From positions 744,001 to 808,000 of the forward strand of contig NZ_CP049246.1 of assembly GCF_011046555.1 (NCBI RefSeq): DNA of 64,000 nt, read 5' to 3'. The notes under the pieces are model-generated. The model ran no database searches and was not told the DNA's origin. It saw only the letters and a list, made by a program, of their open reading frames with translations. A program made the position numbers and the translations under genes. Below are positions 54,822-63,943 of this stretch, in pieces. How positions within the stretch are numbered: position 1 is the stretch's first letter; the number at the start of each line of letters is the position of its first letter. Origin of the DNA: Sphingobacterium lactis. GTDB lineage: Bacteria > Bacteroidota > Bacteroidia > Sphingobacteriales > Sphingobacteriaceae.

Positions 54822-55694
54822 ATGATAAAATCAATGACAGGCTATGGTATCGGTTCGGCAGAAAATGCCAACGTGAAGTATACCGTAGAAATCAAGTCCC
54901 TCAACTCGAAATTCTTGGAGTTAAACCTCCGTCTGCCGAAGGCGGTGTCCGATAAGGAATTGTTCCTTCGCGGCGAAAGCAGCAAGCTTATCGAACGCGG
55001 TAAGGTCAATATCAATATTTCCACTGAATATGTGAACCAAACGGCGAAAGCCGCGAATATCAATGCGGAGCTTTTGAAAGCCTACTATCAGCAATTGGCA
55101 TCAATCGCTAATGAATTGGGCGATAAGAATCAGCAGCTCTTTGAAATGGCATTGAATATGCCGGAAGTTATCAGTCATGATGATGAGGTGGTTGAAGAAG
55201 AGGGTAAGGTACTGGTGGATGCATTCCATCAGGCTGTTAAGAAATTCAACCAGTTCCGCTCGGATGAAGGCGCTGTGCTGAAGCAGGACCTGGAACACCG
55301 TGTCAGTTTGATTTTATCCCACCTGACCGAAGTGGAAGGCGTGGAAGGTAGCCGCATCCCTTTGATCCGCGAACGTATCAACCAATATATGGAAGAAGCG
55401 GTCGGCAAGGAGAATGTGGATATGAACCGTTTTGAGCAAGAGTTGGTGTTCTATATCGAGAAATTGGACATTACCGAAGAGAAGGTTCGCTTACGTAGCC
55501 ACTGCAACTATTTTATCGAGGCATTGAACAGCCAGGATTCCAACGGTAAGAAATTGGGCTTTATCTCCCAGGAGATGGGCCGTGAGATCAATACCTTGGG
55601 TTCGAAGGCCAATAATGCACAGATCCAACAGATCGTCGTGAAGATGAAGGATGAATTGGAGAAAATTAAGGAACAATTATTAAACGTATTATAG
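54822..55694 (+). CDS. YicC family endoribonuclease-like protein
   Basis: 290 aa from ATG 54822 (MIKSMTGYG). YicC N-terminal domain and DUF1732 C-terminal domain: SLNSKFLELNLRLP, RGKVNINI, and RSHCNYFIEAL with GKKLGFISQEMGREINTLGSKAN. Family members degrade small RNAs in E. coli; the yicC-gmk pairing seen here (1 bp apart) is widespread. Confidence 0.93.
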   Translation: MIKSMTGYGIGSAENANVKYTVEIKSLNSKFLELNLRLPKAVSDKELFLRGESSKLIERGKVNINISTEYVNQTAKAANINAELLKAYYQQLASIANELGDKNQQLFEMALNMPEVISHDDEVVEEEGKVLVDAFHQAVKKFNQFRSDEGAVLKQDLEHRVSLILSHLTEVEGVEGSRIPLIRERINQYMEEAVGKENVDMNRFEQELVFYIEKLDITEEKVRLRSHCNYFIEALNSQDSNGKKLGFISQEMGREINTLGSKANNAQIQQIVVKMKDELEKIKEQLLNVL

Positions 55695-55695
55695 G

Positions 55696-56265
55696 ATGAG
55701 TGGTAAGCTTTTGATATTCTCAGCTCCTTCGGGTGCGGGCAAAACAACAATTGTGCGCAGAATCTTGGAGAAGCATGCCGATAAGTTCTGTTTTTCCATT
55801 TCCGCCAGCACGCGCGAACCGCGAGGTACAGAAAAGGATGGTGAGGACTATTACTTTATCTCAAAAGAAGATTTCCTGCACAAGGTTGCCAAGCATGAGT
55901 TCATCGAATTTGAAGAAGTATATTCCGGAACATTCTATGGGACGCTCCGTTCCGAGGTGGAACGCATCTGGGAACAGGGCAAGCACGTCATCTTTGATAT
56001 CGATGTGATCGGTGGATTGCGCCTGAAATCGAAGTTTCCTGAACAGGCCCTTTCGATCTTCGTGAACCCACCATCGTTGGAAATATTGAAGGAACGCCTG
56101 ACCGGGCGTGGTACCGATTCGGAAGAGAAGTTGAAGGAACGCTTTGCCAAAGCTGAGCTTGAGCTTAGCTATGCGGATAAATTCGATGTTATCCTGCAGA
56201 ACAATGACCTGGAAACGGCATGTGCAGAAGCAGAAAAACTGGTCCTTGAATTTATCAATACCTAG
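55696..56265 (+). CDS. gmk: guanylate kinase
   Basis: 189 aa. Converts GMP to GDP. P-loop SAPSGAGKTTIVRRIL, the GMP-binding STREPRGTEKDGEDYYFIS and EEVYSGTFYGT segments, and DIDVIGG (Walker B). Starts 1 bp after yicC and ends 5 bp before nadD. Confidence 0.97.
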   Translation: MSGKLLIFSAPSGAGKTTIVRRILEKHADKFCFSISASTREPRGTEKDGEDYYFISKEDFLHKVAKHEFIEFEEVYSGTFYGTLRSEVERIWEQGKHVIFDIDVIGGLRLKSKFPEQALSIFVNPPSLEILKERLTGRGTDSEEKLKERFAKAELELSYADKFDVILQNNDLETACAEAEKLVLEFINT

Positions 56266-56270
56266 TCGCG

Positions 56271-56846
56271 ATGAGTAAGGTTGGATTATTCTTCGGGTCA
56301 TTCAACCCGATTCATATCGGGCACCTCATTATTGCCAATTACATGGCCAATTACACATCCTTGGATGAGGTTTGGTTCGTGGTCTCCCCACAAAATCCCT
56401 TTAAGGAGAAAAAGAGCCTTGGCAATATGTACGATCGGATGGAAATGGTGGAACTGGCGATTGCCGGTGCCGATAACCTCCGCGCCAGTGATATCGAATT
56501 TAACCTTCCCCAACCCTCCTATACCATTGATACGCTGGTGCACCTGGCGGAAAAACACCCGAACAAGGAGTTTCTCCTGATCATGGGTGAAGATAACCTG
56601 CAGGGCTTTATGAAATGGAAGAATGCCGAAATTATCCTCCGAGATTATAAGATCGTGGTCTATCCACGTCCGGGTTATGATGGAGGTGAGCTCAAGAATC
56701 ACCCTTCCATTCAGATGACCGATACGCCGGTGATGGAGCTGTCCTCAACCTTCCTGCGGCAGGCCATTAAAGATGGACGGTCCGTGAAGTTCTATACCCC
56801 TGATGCGGTTATCGATTTTATAGATAAAAAAGGATTGTATTCGTAA
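56271..56846 (+). CDS. nadD: nicotinate-nucleotide adenylyltransferase
   Basis: 191 aa. Adenylates nicotinate mononucleotide to deamido-NAD, later step of the pathway started by nadB and nadA at 33-36 kb. GLFFGSFNPIHIGHLIIA carries the nucleotidyltransferase HxGH motif, VVSPQNPFKEKK, and the late SSTFLRQAIKDG is the ISSTxIR-like motif. Last gene of the yicC-gmk-nadD operon. Confidence 0.95.
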   Translation: MSKVGLFFGSFNPIHIGHLIIANYMANYTSLDEVWFVVSPQNPFKEKKSLGNMYDRMEMVELAIAGADNLRASDIEFNLPQPSYTIDTLVHLAEKHPNKEFLLIMGEDNLQGFMKWKNAEIILRDYKIVVYPRPGYDGGELKNHPSIQMTDTPVMELSSTFLRQAIKDGRSVKFYTPDAVIDFIDKKGLYS

Positions 56847-56980
56847 ACGACTGATAGCTAATAGTATACTAGTCTTTCGGCAACTTACCCTAAAAACTTT
56901 TTAAGATTTTATAAAACCAATTTGGTTTCATGGTGTTCTATTAGTGTATTTATCATTTAAATAATAGGAGGATTATAAAC

Positions 56981-57169
56981 ATGGACAAATTAGATTTAAA
57001 AGGAAAGTGGAACGAATTAAAAGGTAAAATCAAACAACAGTACGCAGATTGGACTGATGATGATTTAGCTTATGAAGAAGGAAAAGACGACGAGTTATTA
57101 GGTAAATTACAACAGAAACTTGGTAAATCAAGAGAAGAAGTAGTTGACTGGTTGAACAAACTAGGCTAA
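56981..57169 (+). CDS. CsbD family stress-response protein
   Basis: 62 aa, highly charged: [44 protein letters not shown] pattern with [12 protein letters not shown] typical of CsbD, a general-stress gene in Bacillus (sigma-B). Function unknown. Unusual for Bacteroidota it has a strong Shine-Dalgarno AGGAGG (56966-56971) 9 nt before the ATG. Followed by a strong terminator. Confidence 0.88.
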   Translation: MDKLDLKGKWNELKGKIKQQYADWTDDDLAYEEGKDDELLGKLQQKLGKSREEVVDWLNKLG

Positions 57170-57191
57170 TACGTCTTTTTCGACATAAAGG

Positions 57192-57224
57192 AGAGGTCGG
57201 CAGTGTATGCCGACCTCTTTTTTT
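57192..57224 (+). terminator. intrinsic terminator of the csbD gene
   Basis: Perfect 11-bp stem AGAGGTCGGCA (57192-57202) / TGCCGACCTCT (57208-57218) followed by a T run; 22 bp after the csbD stop. Confidence 0.9.
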
Positions 57225-57507
57225 GTTTGACATGGAAAGTGTTAGTCGTATACCATAGTAAATTATTCTGTAGGATTTGCATTTCCCCTTTTGTTTGTTA
57301 CCTTTATATCACGAAGTAACCCCGTAAAGTATTCATAAATAGCAGTTTACCATCATTTTCAAAATTTGATGCTAGATGGTTATTTTCCTTGCAAAATTCC
57401 TACTCTTACCACGCTCTCGCATCAACAAGATTGGAAGAAATCCCGTTATTTTCTTGAAAATTTCACAATGGCTGTCCGCAGGTAAATTGGCCCTGGCGAT
57501 ATGCTGG

Positions 57508-57627
57508 ACCTTGTTCGAGGTGCATCCGTGGTGCGCCCGTATTGTAACCGAGGTGGAACCGTGTCTATAGACACGCTCTCACCTCGCTCTCAGTACGCTC
57601 TCAGTACGCTCTCACCATGGACAAGGT
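57508..57627 (-). repeat. dispersed palindromic element, copy B
   Basis: 120-bp element, inverse to copy A (20643-20761) and about 80% identical by eye. Ends ACCTTGTTCGAGGTG (57508-57522) and CACCATGGACAAGGT (57613-57627) pair imperfectly. It has a 16-bp perfect palindrome CGTGTCTATAGACACG (57560-57575; copy A lacks one base here) and four 11-bp units of the type GCTCTCACCTC (57575-57618), the complement of the units in copy A. Two stem positions change in both arms between copies and keep pairing. Confidence 0.85.
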
Positions 57628-57835
57628 GTAGACATGGTAAAGTGGTTATTTTGGTTAGGTTTGCTGTTAAGGTATTGATAATGTGTTGTTTGTGTTGATT
57701 TTTTGGCAAGGAGTAAATTGGGGGTTTAAACGGTTAATCAGTGGGTATAGGGGTTCTTCTGCGCCTGCTAAAATAGTTACACCCCTAGCGGGGTTACATG
57801 GCGCATAATCGTATCAACGTTTGCTGGTATAATTT

Positions 57836-57985
57836 TATGCCTGAAATATTGCCATAGGCACAAGAGAGCCACCGCACAGGCCTGCCGCACAACTCTTGCG
57901 CCAGCTTGATGGCGGGATATGCCTGAAATATTGCCGAAGGCAAGAGGGCCACCGCACATTCCCCGCGCACAACTCTTGCGCCAGC
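57836..57985 (+). repeat. 82-bp imperfect tandem repeat
   Basis: Unit 1 at 57836-57917, unit 2 at 57918-57985 (its tail diverges). Shared blocks: TATGCCTGAAATATTGCC, GCCACCGCACA and GCACAACTCTTGCGCCAGC. Each unit has a TGCC/GGCA mini-hairpin near its start. Not coding by composition; purpose unknown. Confidence 0.7.
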
Positions 57986-58100
57986 GTTACTGCATCCTAC
58001 CTAGCACACACCGCCACCCTTGTTTAATTTCAAGTAAATCTTTGGTTAAACTACGGGTTGTCGAGGATGGAATGCATGCATAATTTCCTAACTTAGCGGT

Positions 58101-58880
58101 ATGACAAAGAAGAAGCCTACTATATTGGTCGTTAACGACGATGGCATCACGGCTCCGGGGATCAAGGTCCTGTTGGAGGTGATGCAGGAGATTGGTGAAG
58201 TTGTTGTTGTTGCTCCGGATAGTCCGCAGTCGGGAATGGGACATGCCATTACGATCGGGAAGCCTTTGCGCCTGGACAAGATCGACCTGTATCCGGGTGT
58301 GGAGATGTACAAATGTTCGGGCACACCGGTGGATTGTGTCAAGTTGGCGGTTCATAAAATCTTCAAGGGCAAAAAACCCGACCTTTGCGTCTCGGGTATT
58401 AACCATGGATTGAACTATTCCATCAATGTGCTGTACTCAGGCACGATGTCCGCAGCGGTGGAAGGTGCCATCGAAGGTATTCCTTCCGTGGGGTATTCCT
58501 TAGATGACTTTGCGTATCATGCTGATTTTGAGCATACCCGTGTGTGGGTGAAGACCATTGCTGAACAGGTATTGAAGAACGGCTTGCCGAAGAATTCCCT
58601 ATTGAACGTTAATTTTCCGAATAAATCCGTAGAGATCAAGGGCATTAAAATCTGCCGTCAGGCCAATGCGAAGTGGTTCGAGGAGTTTGATGAACGCCTG
58701 GACCCCTATAAACGCGAGTATTTTTGGATGACGGGCAACTTTGACCTACAGGATCGCGGAGAGGACACCGATGCGCACGCCATTAACAATGGGTATGTTT
58801 CCATCGTGCCGACCCAGTTCGATATGACGGCGCACCATGTGATTCCGGAACTGAATTCCTGGTCTTTTGACATTTCGTAA
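58101..58880 (+). CDS. surE: 5'/3'-nucleotidase SurE
   Basis: 259 aa. Metal-dependent nucleoside monophosphate phosphatase: VNDDGITAPGIKVL (metal Asp pair), APDSPQSGMGHAIT, CSGTPVDCVKL and VSGINHGLNYSINVLYSGTMSAAVEG. Head of an operon with a small membrane protein and mqnD. Confidence 0.95.
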   Translation: MTKKKPTILVVNDDGITAPGIKVLLEVMQEIGEVVVVAPDSPQSGMGHAITIGKPLRLDKIDLYPGVEMYKCSGTPVDCVKLAVHKIFKGKKPDLCVSGINHGLNYSINVLYSGTMSAAVEGAIEGIPSVGYSLDDFAYHADFEHTRVWVKTIAEQVLKNGLPKNSLLNVNFPNKSVEIKGIKICRQANAKWFEEFDERLDPYKREYFWMTGNFDLQDRGEDTDAHAINNGYVSIVPTQFDMTAHHVIPELNSWSFDIS

Positions 58881-58883
58881 GCA

Positions 58884-59150
58884 ATGAAGAACAGTATATT
58901 GGTGGGGTTCCTATTGGGAATCTTAGCGCCCATTGCGGCATTTCTGTTGATGCGGTACACGGATGTGCAGATGGAGGTATTCCCGGACAAGCCAACGGCG
59001 CTGTATGTGATCGCGGCGGCCATCAATCTGGTTTCCTGCTGGATATGCTACAAGCAGGAAAGGGATAAGATTGGCAACGGGCTGGTATTGGCCACCTTTG
59101 TGGGCATGATGATCTTGGTGCTGACCAAGAACATCCAAATTGATATGTAA
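58884..59150 (+). CDS. hypothetical three-helix membrane protein, 88 aa
   Basis: Unrecognised. Three hydrophobic segments (about 4-24, 39-56, 66-83) with short charged loops (CYKQERDKIGNG). Lies 3 bp after surE and 3 bp before mqnD, so it is certainly translated within this operon. No function can be given. Confidence 0.75.
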   Translation: MKNSILVGFLLGILAPIAAFLLMRYTDVQMEVFPDKPTALYVIAAAINLVSCWICYKQERDKIGNGLVLATFVGMMILVLTKNIQIDM

Positions 59151-59153
59151 GTA

Positions 59154-60035
59154 ATGAATGAGCAGATGAATTTAACCTTGGGCTTTTCGCCCTGTCCCAA
59201 CGATACGTTTATTTTTGATGCGCTGATCCACGACAAGATCGACTGCCATGACCTACGGTTTCACGTGGAATATCACGATGTGGAGACCCTGAATGCGAAA
59301 GCTTTCCGTGGGGAACTGGACATCACGAAACTCAGTTACCATGCCTTCGCGTATGCGGTGGAAGACTACGAACTGCTGGATGCGGGAAGTGCCCTGGGCT
59401 TTGGCGTCGGGCCGCTGCTGATCTGCAAGGATGCCGAATTGGCGGAAGAATTGGCGCAATATATCGGCGGAGAGCTACCGGAGCACCTGCGGGACCTCCG
59501 CGTAGGCATTCCTGGAAAATATACTACGGCTAATTTCCTGCTCGGTTTGGCCTTCCCTACCCTACAGCAGAAGGAAGAGCTGCTCTTCTCGGAAATCGAG
59601 GAGTCCCTTTTGGATGGGCGTATCGATGTAGGCTTGATCATCCATGAAAATAGGTTTACCTATATGGACAAAGGGCTGCACAAGATTGCCGATCTTGGTG
59701 ATTTCTGGGAAAAGACAACCGGTTCTCCGATCCCATTGGGTGGAATCGTGATCAAAAGAAGCCTCCCCGATGCGGTAAAGAAACGGGTGAATGCATTGAT
59801 CACAGAAAGCGTACGCTTTGGCTTTGCGAACCCTAAATCGGGACTGGACTATATCCGTTCGCATGCCCAGGAAATGAACGAACAGGTCATGTACCAACAC
59901 ATCGAACTCTACGTCAACAAATATTCCGAAAATCTTGGTGAAATCGGGCGTGAGGCCATACAAAAGCTGTTTGATCAGGCCCGAGCGCTGAACTTGGTCC
60001 CTGTAACGGAGAAAAATATATTTTTAGAAAAATAA
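59154..60035 (+). CDS. mqnD: 1,4-dihydroxy-6-naphthoate synthase
   Basis: 293 aa. Periplasmic-binding-protein-like fold used as an enzyme: LGFSPCPNDTFIFDAL, DITKLSYHAFAYA, VGIPGKYTTANFLLGLA, DVGLIIHENRFTY and PIPLGGIVIKR. Converts cyclic dehypoxanthine futalosine to 1,4-dihydroxy-6-naphthoate, in menaquinone synthesis with MqnB (9.5 kb). A parS-like 16-mer lies in its coding sequence at 59257-59272. Confidence 0.93.
   Translation: MNEQMNLTLGFSPCPNDTFIFDALIHDKIDCHDLRFHVEYHDVETLNAKAFRGELDITKLSYHAFAYAVEDYELLDAGSALGFGVGPLLICKDAELAEELAQYIGGELPEHLRDLRVGIPGKYTTANFLLGLAFPTLQQKEELLFSEIEESLLDGRIDVGLIIHENRFTYMDKGLHKIADLGDFWEKTTGSPIPLGGIVIKRSLPDAVKKRVNALITESVRFGFANPKSGLDYIRSHAQEMNEQVMYQHIELYVNKYSENLGEIGREAIQKLFDQARALNLVPVTEKNIFLEK
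59257..59272 (-). promoter_or_regulatory. possible third parS-like site within mqnD
   Basis: GGTTTCACGTGGAATA agrees with the parS consensus at 14 of 16 positions with an intact TTTCACGTGGAA core. It lies in codons for FHVEY, so it may be chance. Confidence 0.35.
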
Positions 60036-60083
60036 ATTCATAAAAAAGAAAGGGCGAAAGCATTAGTTATCAACCTTAATAAC

Positions 60084-60091
60084 TAAATTTG
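60084..60091 (+). promoter_or_regulatory. -7 box for secA
   Basis: TAAATTTG matches TAnnTTTG, 75 nt before the secA ATG; gives secA its own promoter and a leader of about 70 nt. Confidence 0.5.
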
Positions 60092-60166
60092 CCCGATTAA
60101 TGTCAAAATGTCTGCTTGTTTTGTTTGGAGTCATTATTGTACATGCGAATAGAGAAATAGAATATT

Positions 60167-63100
60167 ATGTTAAAGTTTTTAAGCAAATTATTTGGTAGTA
60201 AGTCTGAAAGAGATATCAAAGGCGTACATCCCCTAGTAAATAAAATCAAGGAAGAATACGAGAAACTTTCTGGTTTAACGCATGATGAGCTCCGGGCGAA
60301 GACCACAGAATTCAAGGAAAGAATCAGCACCTATTTGCAGGATATTGACAAAGAGATCGATGAGTTGAAAGGTCAGGCCGACGCAACGGAGGACATGGAA
60401 AAGAAAACTTCCATCTACGACCAAGTTGACAAATTGACAAAAGACCGCGACAAGAAGCTTGAGGAAATATTGTTAGAGATATTACCTGAAGCTTTTGCTG
60501 TTGTTAAGGACACGGCACGTCGCTTCACAGAAAATAAAGAAATTGAAGTTACAGCTTCCCAATTCGACCGTGACTTGGCAGCCCGTAAACCGAACGTACA
60601 GGTCAATGGCGACAAAGCGATTTGGAAGAACACCTGGAATGCTGCCGGAACGGAAGTAACCTGGAACATGGTCCACTACGATGTACAGTTGATCGGTGGT
60701 ATCGTGTTGCACCAAGGTAAGATTGCCGAGATGTCTACGGGTGAAGGTAAGACCTTGGTAGGAACATTGCCTACCTACCTGAATGCATTGGCAGGTCAAG
60801 GTATCCACATCGTAACGGTGAATGATTACCTGGCACGTCGTGACTCCGAGTGGAACGGACCGATCTTCGAGTTCCACGGAATGAGCGTAGACTGTATCGA
60901 TAAATATCAACCGAACTCGCCACAGCGCCGTCAAGCGTATATGAGCGATATCGTATACGGTACGAACAATGAATTCGGTTTCGACTACCTACGTGACAAC
61001 ATGACCAACACGAAGGAAGCCATGGTGCAGCGCAAGCTTCACTTTGCGATGATCGATGAGGTGGACTCCGTATTGATTGACGATGCGCGTACGCCATTGA
61101 TTATCTCCGGTCCTATCCCTATGGGTGACCAACACGAATTCCATCAATTGAAGCCACGGATCGAACGATTGGTAAATGCACAGAAAGCATACATCAATAC
61201 CGTATTGAACCAGGCGAAGAAAGCCATTGCTGAAAATGACACAGACCCTGAAAAGGGAGGATTGGCGCTGTTCCGTGCTTACCGCGGTTTGCCGAAGAAC
61301 AAAGCGTTAATCAAATATCTATCCGAAGGCAACCACCGCCAGATCCTTCAGAAGGTGGAGAACTTCTACATGTCGGAGCAAAACCGCCACATGCCGAAAG
61401 CAGACGCGGAATTGTTCTTCGTCATCGATGAAAAGAACAACCAGGTTGAACTTACCGATAAAGGTATTGAGCTGATTACGGCTTCAGGCGAGGATCCAAG
61501 TTTCTTCATCCTTCCGGATGTCGGTACGGAGATCGCTGAGATCGAAAAAGCAGATATCGCATTGGAGGAGAAAGCAGCGAAGAAAGAAGAGCTGATGCGT
61601 GATTACTCGGTGAAAGCTGAGCGTATCCACTCGATCAACCAATTGTTGAAGGCATATACCCTATTCGAGCGTGACGATCAATATATCGTTGACGAGGGCA
61701 AGGTAAAGATCGTCGATGAGCAAACGGGCCGTATCATGGATGGCCGCCGTTACTCGGACGGTTTGCACCAAGCGATCGAAGCCAAGGAAAACGTGAAAGT
61801 AGAGGATGCTACGCAGACCTACGCGACGATTACCTTGCAGAACTACTTCCGGATGTACCACAAGCTATCGGGTATGACCGGTACGGCATCTACGGAAGCG
61901 GGCGAGCTTTGGGAGATCTATAAACTGGATGTGGTTGAGATCCCAACGAACAAAGGCATTCAACGTGATGACCGTCAAGATTTCATCTACCGTACAGCAC
62001 GTGAGAAATACAATGCAGTGGCACAGGAAATCCAGACCTTGACAGAACAGGGCCGTCCGGTATTGGTCGGTACGACATCAGTTGAGATCTCGGAACTATT
62101 GAGCCGTATGCTGAAACTACGCGGTGTGAAGCACAACGTATTGAACGCGAAATTGCACCAGAAAGAAGCTGATATCGTTGCGGAAGCTGGTCGTCCGGGT
62201 CAGGTGACCATTGCGACGAACATGGCCGGTCGTGGTACGGATATTAAGCTGACCGAAGAGGTTATCAATGCTGGCGGTTTGGCGATCATCGGTACGGAGC
62301 GCCACGAGTCCCGTCGTGTTGACCGTCAGTTGAGAGGTCGTGCGGGACGTCAGGGTGACCCGGGTTCTTCGCAGTTCTTCGTATCCTTGGAAGATCCGTT
62401 GATGCGTCTTTTCGCATCGGAGCGTATCTCCAACCTGATGGTGAAGATGGGTGTGGAAGATGGTGAAGTGATGCAACACAGCATGTTGACCAAATCCATC
62501 GAGCGTGCACAGCGCAAAGTGGAGGAAAACAACTTCGGTATCCGTAAGCGTCTATTGGAATACGATGACGTGATGAACTCCCAGCGTACAGTTATCTATA
62601 CAAAACGTAAGAATGCCCTATTCGGTGAACGTCTGGATGTTGATTTGAACAACACCATCTATGATGTGGTGGAAGATGTGGTGCTACAAGCCAAGGAAGA
62701 TAATTCCTTCGATGAGTTCCAGATTGAAGTGATCCGTATTTTCGCTGTCAACCCAGCGATTACACAGGACGAATTTACATCGACCTCTGCAAATAACTTA
62801 GTGGAAAAATTATTTACACAGGTTATTGATCATTATCACCAAAAGGCAGAAAATATCGCTAACCAGACGTTACCAGTTCTTACGAACGTATTGGCAGAAC
62901 GTGGTGGCATGATTGAAAATATCATTGTTCCATTTACCGATGGAATTCGTGGCATTCAAGTTGCTACAAACTTGAAAAAAGCTGTAGAGACGAACGGTAA
63001 GGAAGTCTTCAAATCCTTTGAGAAAGGTATCGTGCTTGCGCTGATCGATGAAGCGTGGAAAGAGCATTTACGTGAGATGGATGATTTGAAGCAATCCGTA

Positions 63101-63463
63101 CAGAACGCTGTTTATGAACAGAAGGATCCGATCATTATCTATAAAATGGAGGCTTACAACTTGTTTAAGACGATGTTGGCCGGCATGAATAAGGATATTG
63201 TGAGCTTCTTGTTCAAAGGTGAGATCCCAGGACAGCAGCAAGAACCGGAAAACGTACAGGCAGCGCGTCCAGAAGCACCAAAGGTAAAGGTTAAAGAAAC
63301 AAAAGAAGAGTTGGCTTCCCCAACTGGCGTATCCGAGGAAGACCTGAATACACAGGCACCACAGGTGACCCAGCCGATCCGCAAAGATCAGGAAGTTGGC
63401 AGAAACGATGAATGTCCTTGTGGTTCTGGATTGAAGTACAAAAACTGTCACGGAAAACAATAA
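60167..63463 (+). CDS. secA: preprotein translocase subunit SecA
   Basis: 1098 aa, the long Bacteroidota form. ATP-driven motor of Sec export. Walker A in MSTGEGKTLVGTLP, DEVDSVLIDDARTPLIISG, MTGTASTEAGE, TNMAGRGTDIKL and the GTERHESRRVDRQLRGRAGRQGD motor motif; C-terminal zinc-binding SEC-C domain CPCGSGLKYKNCHGK. Residues about 335-520 contain insertions relative to the 900-aa enzymes. Followed 12 bp later by a SPOR gene. Confidence 0.98.
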   Translation: MLKFLSKLFGSKSERDIKGVHPLVNKIKEEYEKLSGLTHDELRAKTTEFKERISTYLQDIDKEIDELKGQADATEDMEKKTSIYDQVDKLTKDRDKKLEEILLEILPEAFAVVKDTARRFTENKEIEVTASQFDRDLAARKPNVQVNGDKAIWKNTWNAAGTEVTWNMVHYDVQLIGGIVLHQGKIAEMSTGEGKTLVGTLPTYLNALAGQGIHIVTVNDYLARRDSEWNGPIFEFHGMSVDCIDKYQPNSPQRRQAYMSDIVYGTNNEFGFDYLRDNMTNTKEAMVQRKLHFAMIDEVDSVLIDDARTPLIISGPIPMGDQHEFHQLKPRIERLVNAQKAYINTVLNQAKKAIAENDTDPEKGGLALFRAYRGLPKNKALIKYLSEGNHRQILQKVENFYMSEQNRHMPKADAELFFVIDEKNNQVELTDKGIELITASGEDPSFFILPDVGTEIAEIEKADIALEEKAAKKEELMRDYSVKAERIHSINQLLKAYTLFERDDQYIVDEGKVKIVDEQTGRIMDGRRYSDGLHQAIEAKENVKVEDATQTYATITLQNYFRMYHKLSGMTGTASTEAGELWEIYKLDVVEIPTNKGIQRDDRQDFIYRTAREKYNAVAQEIQTLTEQGRPVLVGTTSVEISELLSRMLKLRGVKHNVLNAKLHQKEADIVAEAGRPGQVTIATNMAGRGTDIKLTEEVINAGGLAIIGTERHESRRVDRQLRGRAGRQGDPGSSQFFVSLEDPLMRLFASERISNLMVKMGVEDGEVMQHSMLTKSIERAQRKVEENNFGIRKRLLEYDDVMNSQRTVIYTKRKNALFGERLDVDLNNTIYDVVEDVVLQAKEDNSFDEFQIEVIRIFAVNPAITQDEFTSTSANNLVEKLFTQVIDHYHQKAENIANQTLPVLTNVLAERGGMIENIIVPFTDGIRGIQVATNLKKAVETNGKEVFKSFEKGIVLALIDEAWKEHLREMDDLKQSVQNAVYEQKDPIIIYKMEAYNLFKTMLAGMNKDIVSFLFKGEIPGQQQEPENVQAARPEAPKVKVKETKEELASPTGVSEEDLNTQAPQVTQPIRKDQEVGRNDECPCGSGLKYKNCHGKQ

Positions 63464-63475
63464 GGATAATAAAAA

Positions 63476-63931
63476 ATGAAATACCCAGGATTTTTAGTAA
63501 GCTGTTTACTTTTATGTGCATTGAGCAGTTCTGCACAAACACAGGAGAGTAAAGTTGTAGTAGAAAAAGATTCGTTGATCGATCTTCTTCAGCAAGCAAG
63601 AACACATTTTGCTTTAAATCCGACATCGACAAAAACGGTACCCTTGGAACCTAAAGTCCTCGATAAGTCGCGCGCATCCCGTGTGAAGGTTCGGGGCTTT
63701 AGGGTCCAAATATATTCAGGAACGAGCCGTAGTGAAGCACAAACTGTACAGAACAGCTTTATACGTCAGAATTCCGGCACCAATGCCTACTTGGACTATG
63801 TAGAACCGAACTACCGTGTTAAAGTTGGCGATTTTACCAGTCGTTCTGCAGCTACCGAGTACATGCGGCAACTCCGCGGCAGATATAGAAATGTATTCGT
63901 ATTCGTTGAAGATGTATGGACCTGGCGTTAG
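63476..63931 (+). CDS. SPOR domain secreted protein
   Basis: 151 aa. Signal peptide (cleavage near SSSAQ), a variable middle, and a SPOR peptidoglycan-binding domain (about 72-148) with GFRVQIYSGTSRSEAQTVQ and YRVKVGDFTSRSAATEYMRQLRG. Probably binds denuded glycan strands at the septum. Starts 12 bp after secA. Confidence 0.88.
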   Translation: MKYPGFLVSCLLLCALSSSAQTQESKVVVEKDSLIDLLQQARTHFALNPTSTKTVPLEPKVLDKSRASRVKVRGFRVQIYSGTSRSEAQTVQNSFIRQNSGTNAYLDYVEPNYRVKVGDFTSRSAATEYMRQLRGRYRNVFVFVEDVWTWR

Positions 63932-63943
63932 CGGAGGAAAACC

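Larger units (their letters stand above)
57225..58100. other. long non-coding region upstream of surE
   Basis: 876 bp with no credible protein. It holds the inverted copy of the dispersed element (57508-57627) and an 82-bp imperfect tandem repeat (57836-57985). The open frames here lie within repeats, differ between copies and have no family features. The first 280 bp are AT-rich and featureless; the last 115 bp presumably carry the surE promoter. Confidence 0.6.

Noticed and set aside
57376..57959. Short frames in the region before surE (60-65 codons)
   Set aside because: They lie in or across the repeats, overlap each other and lack any family pattern.
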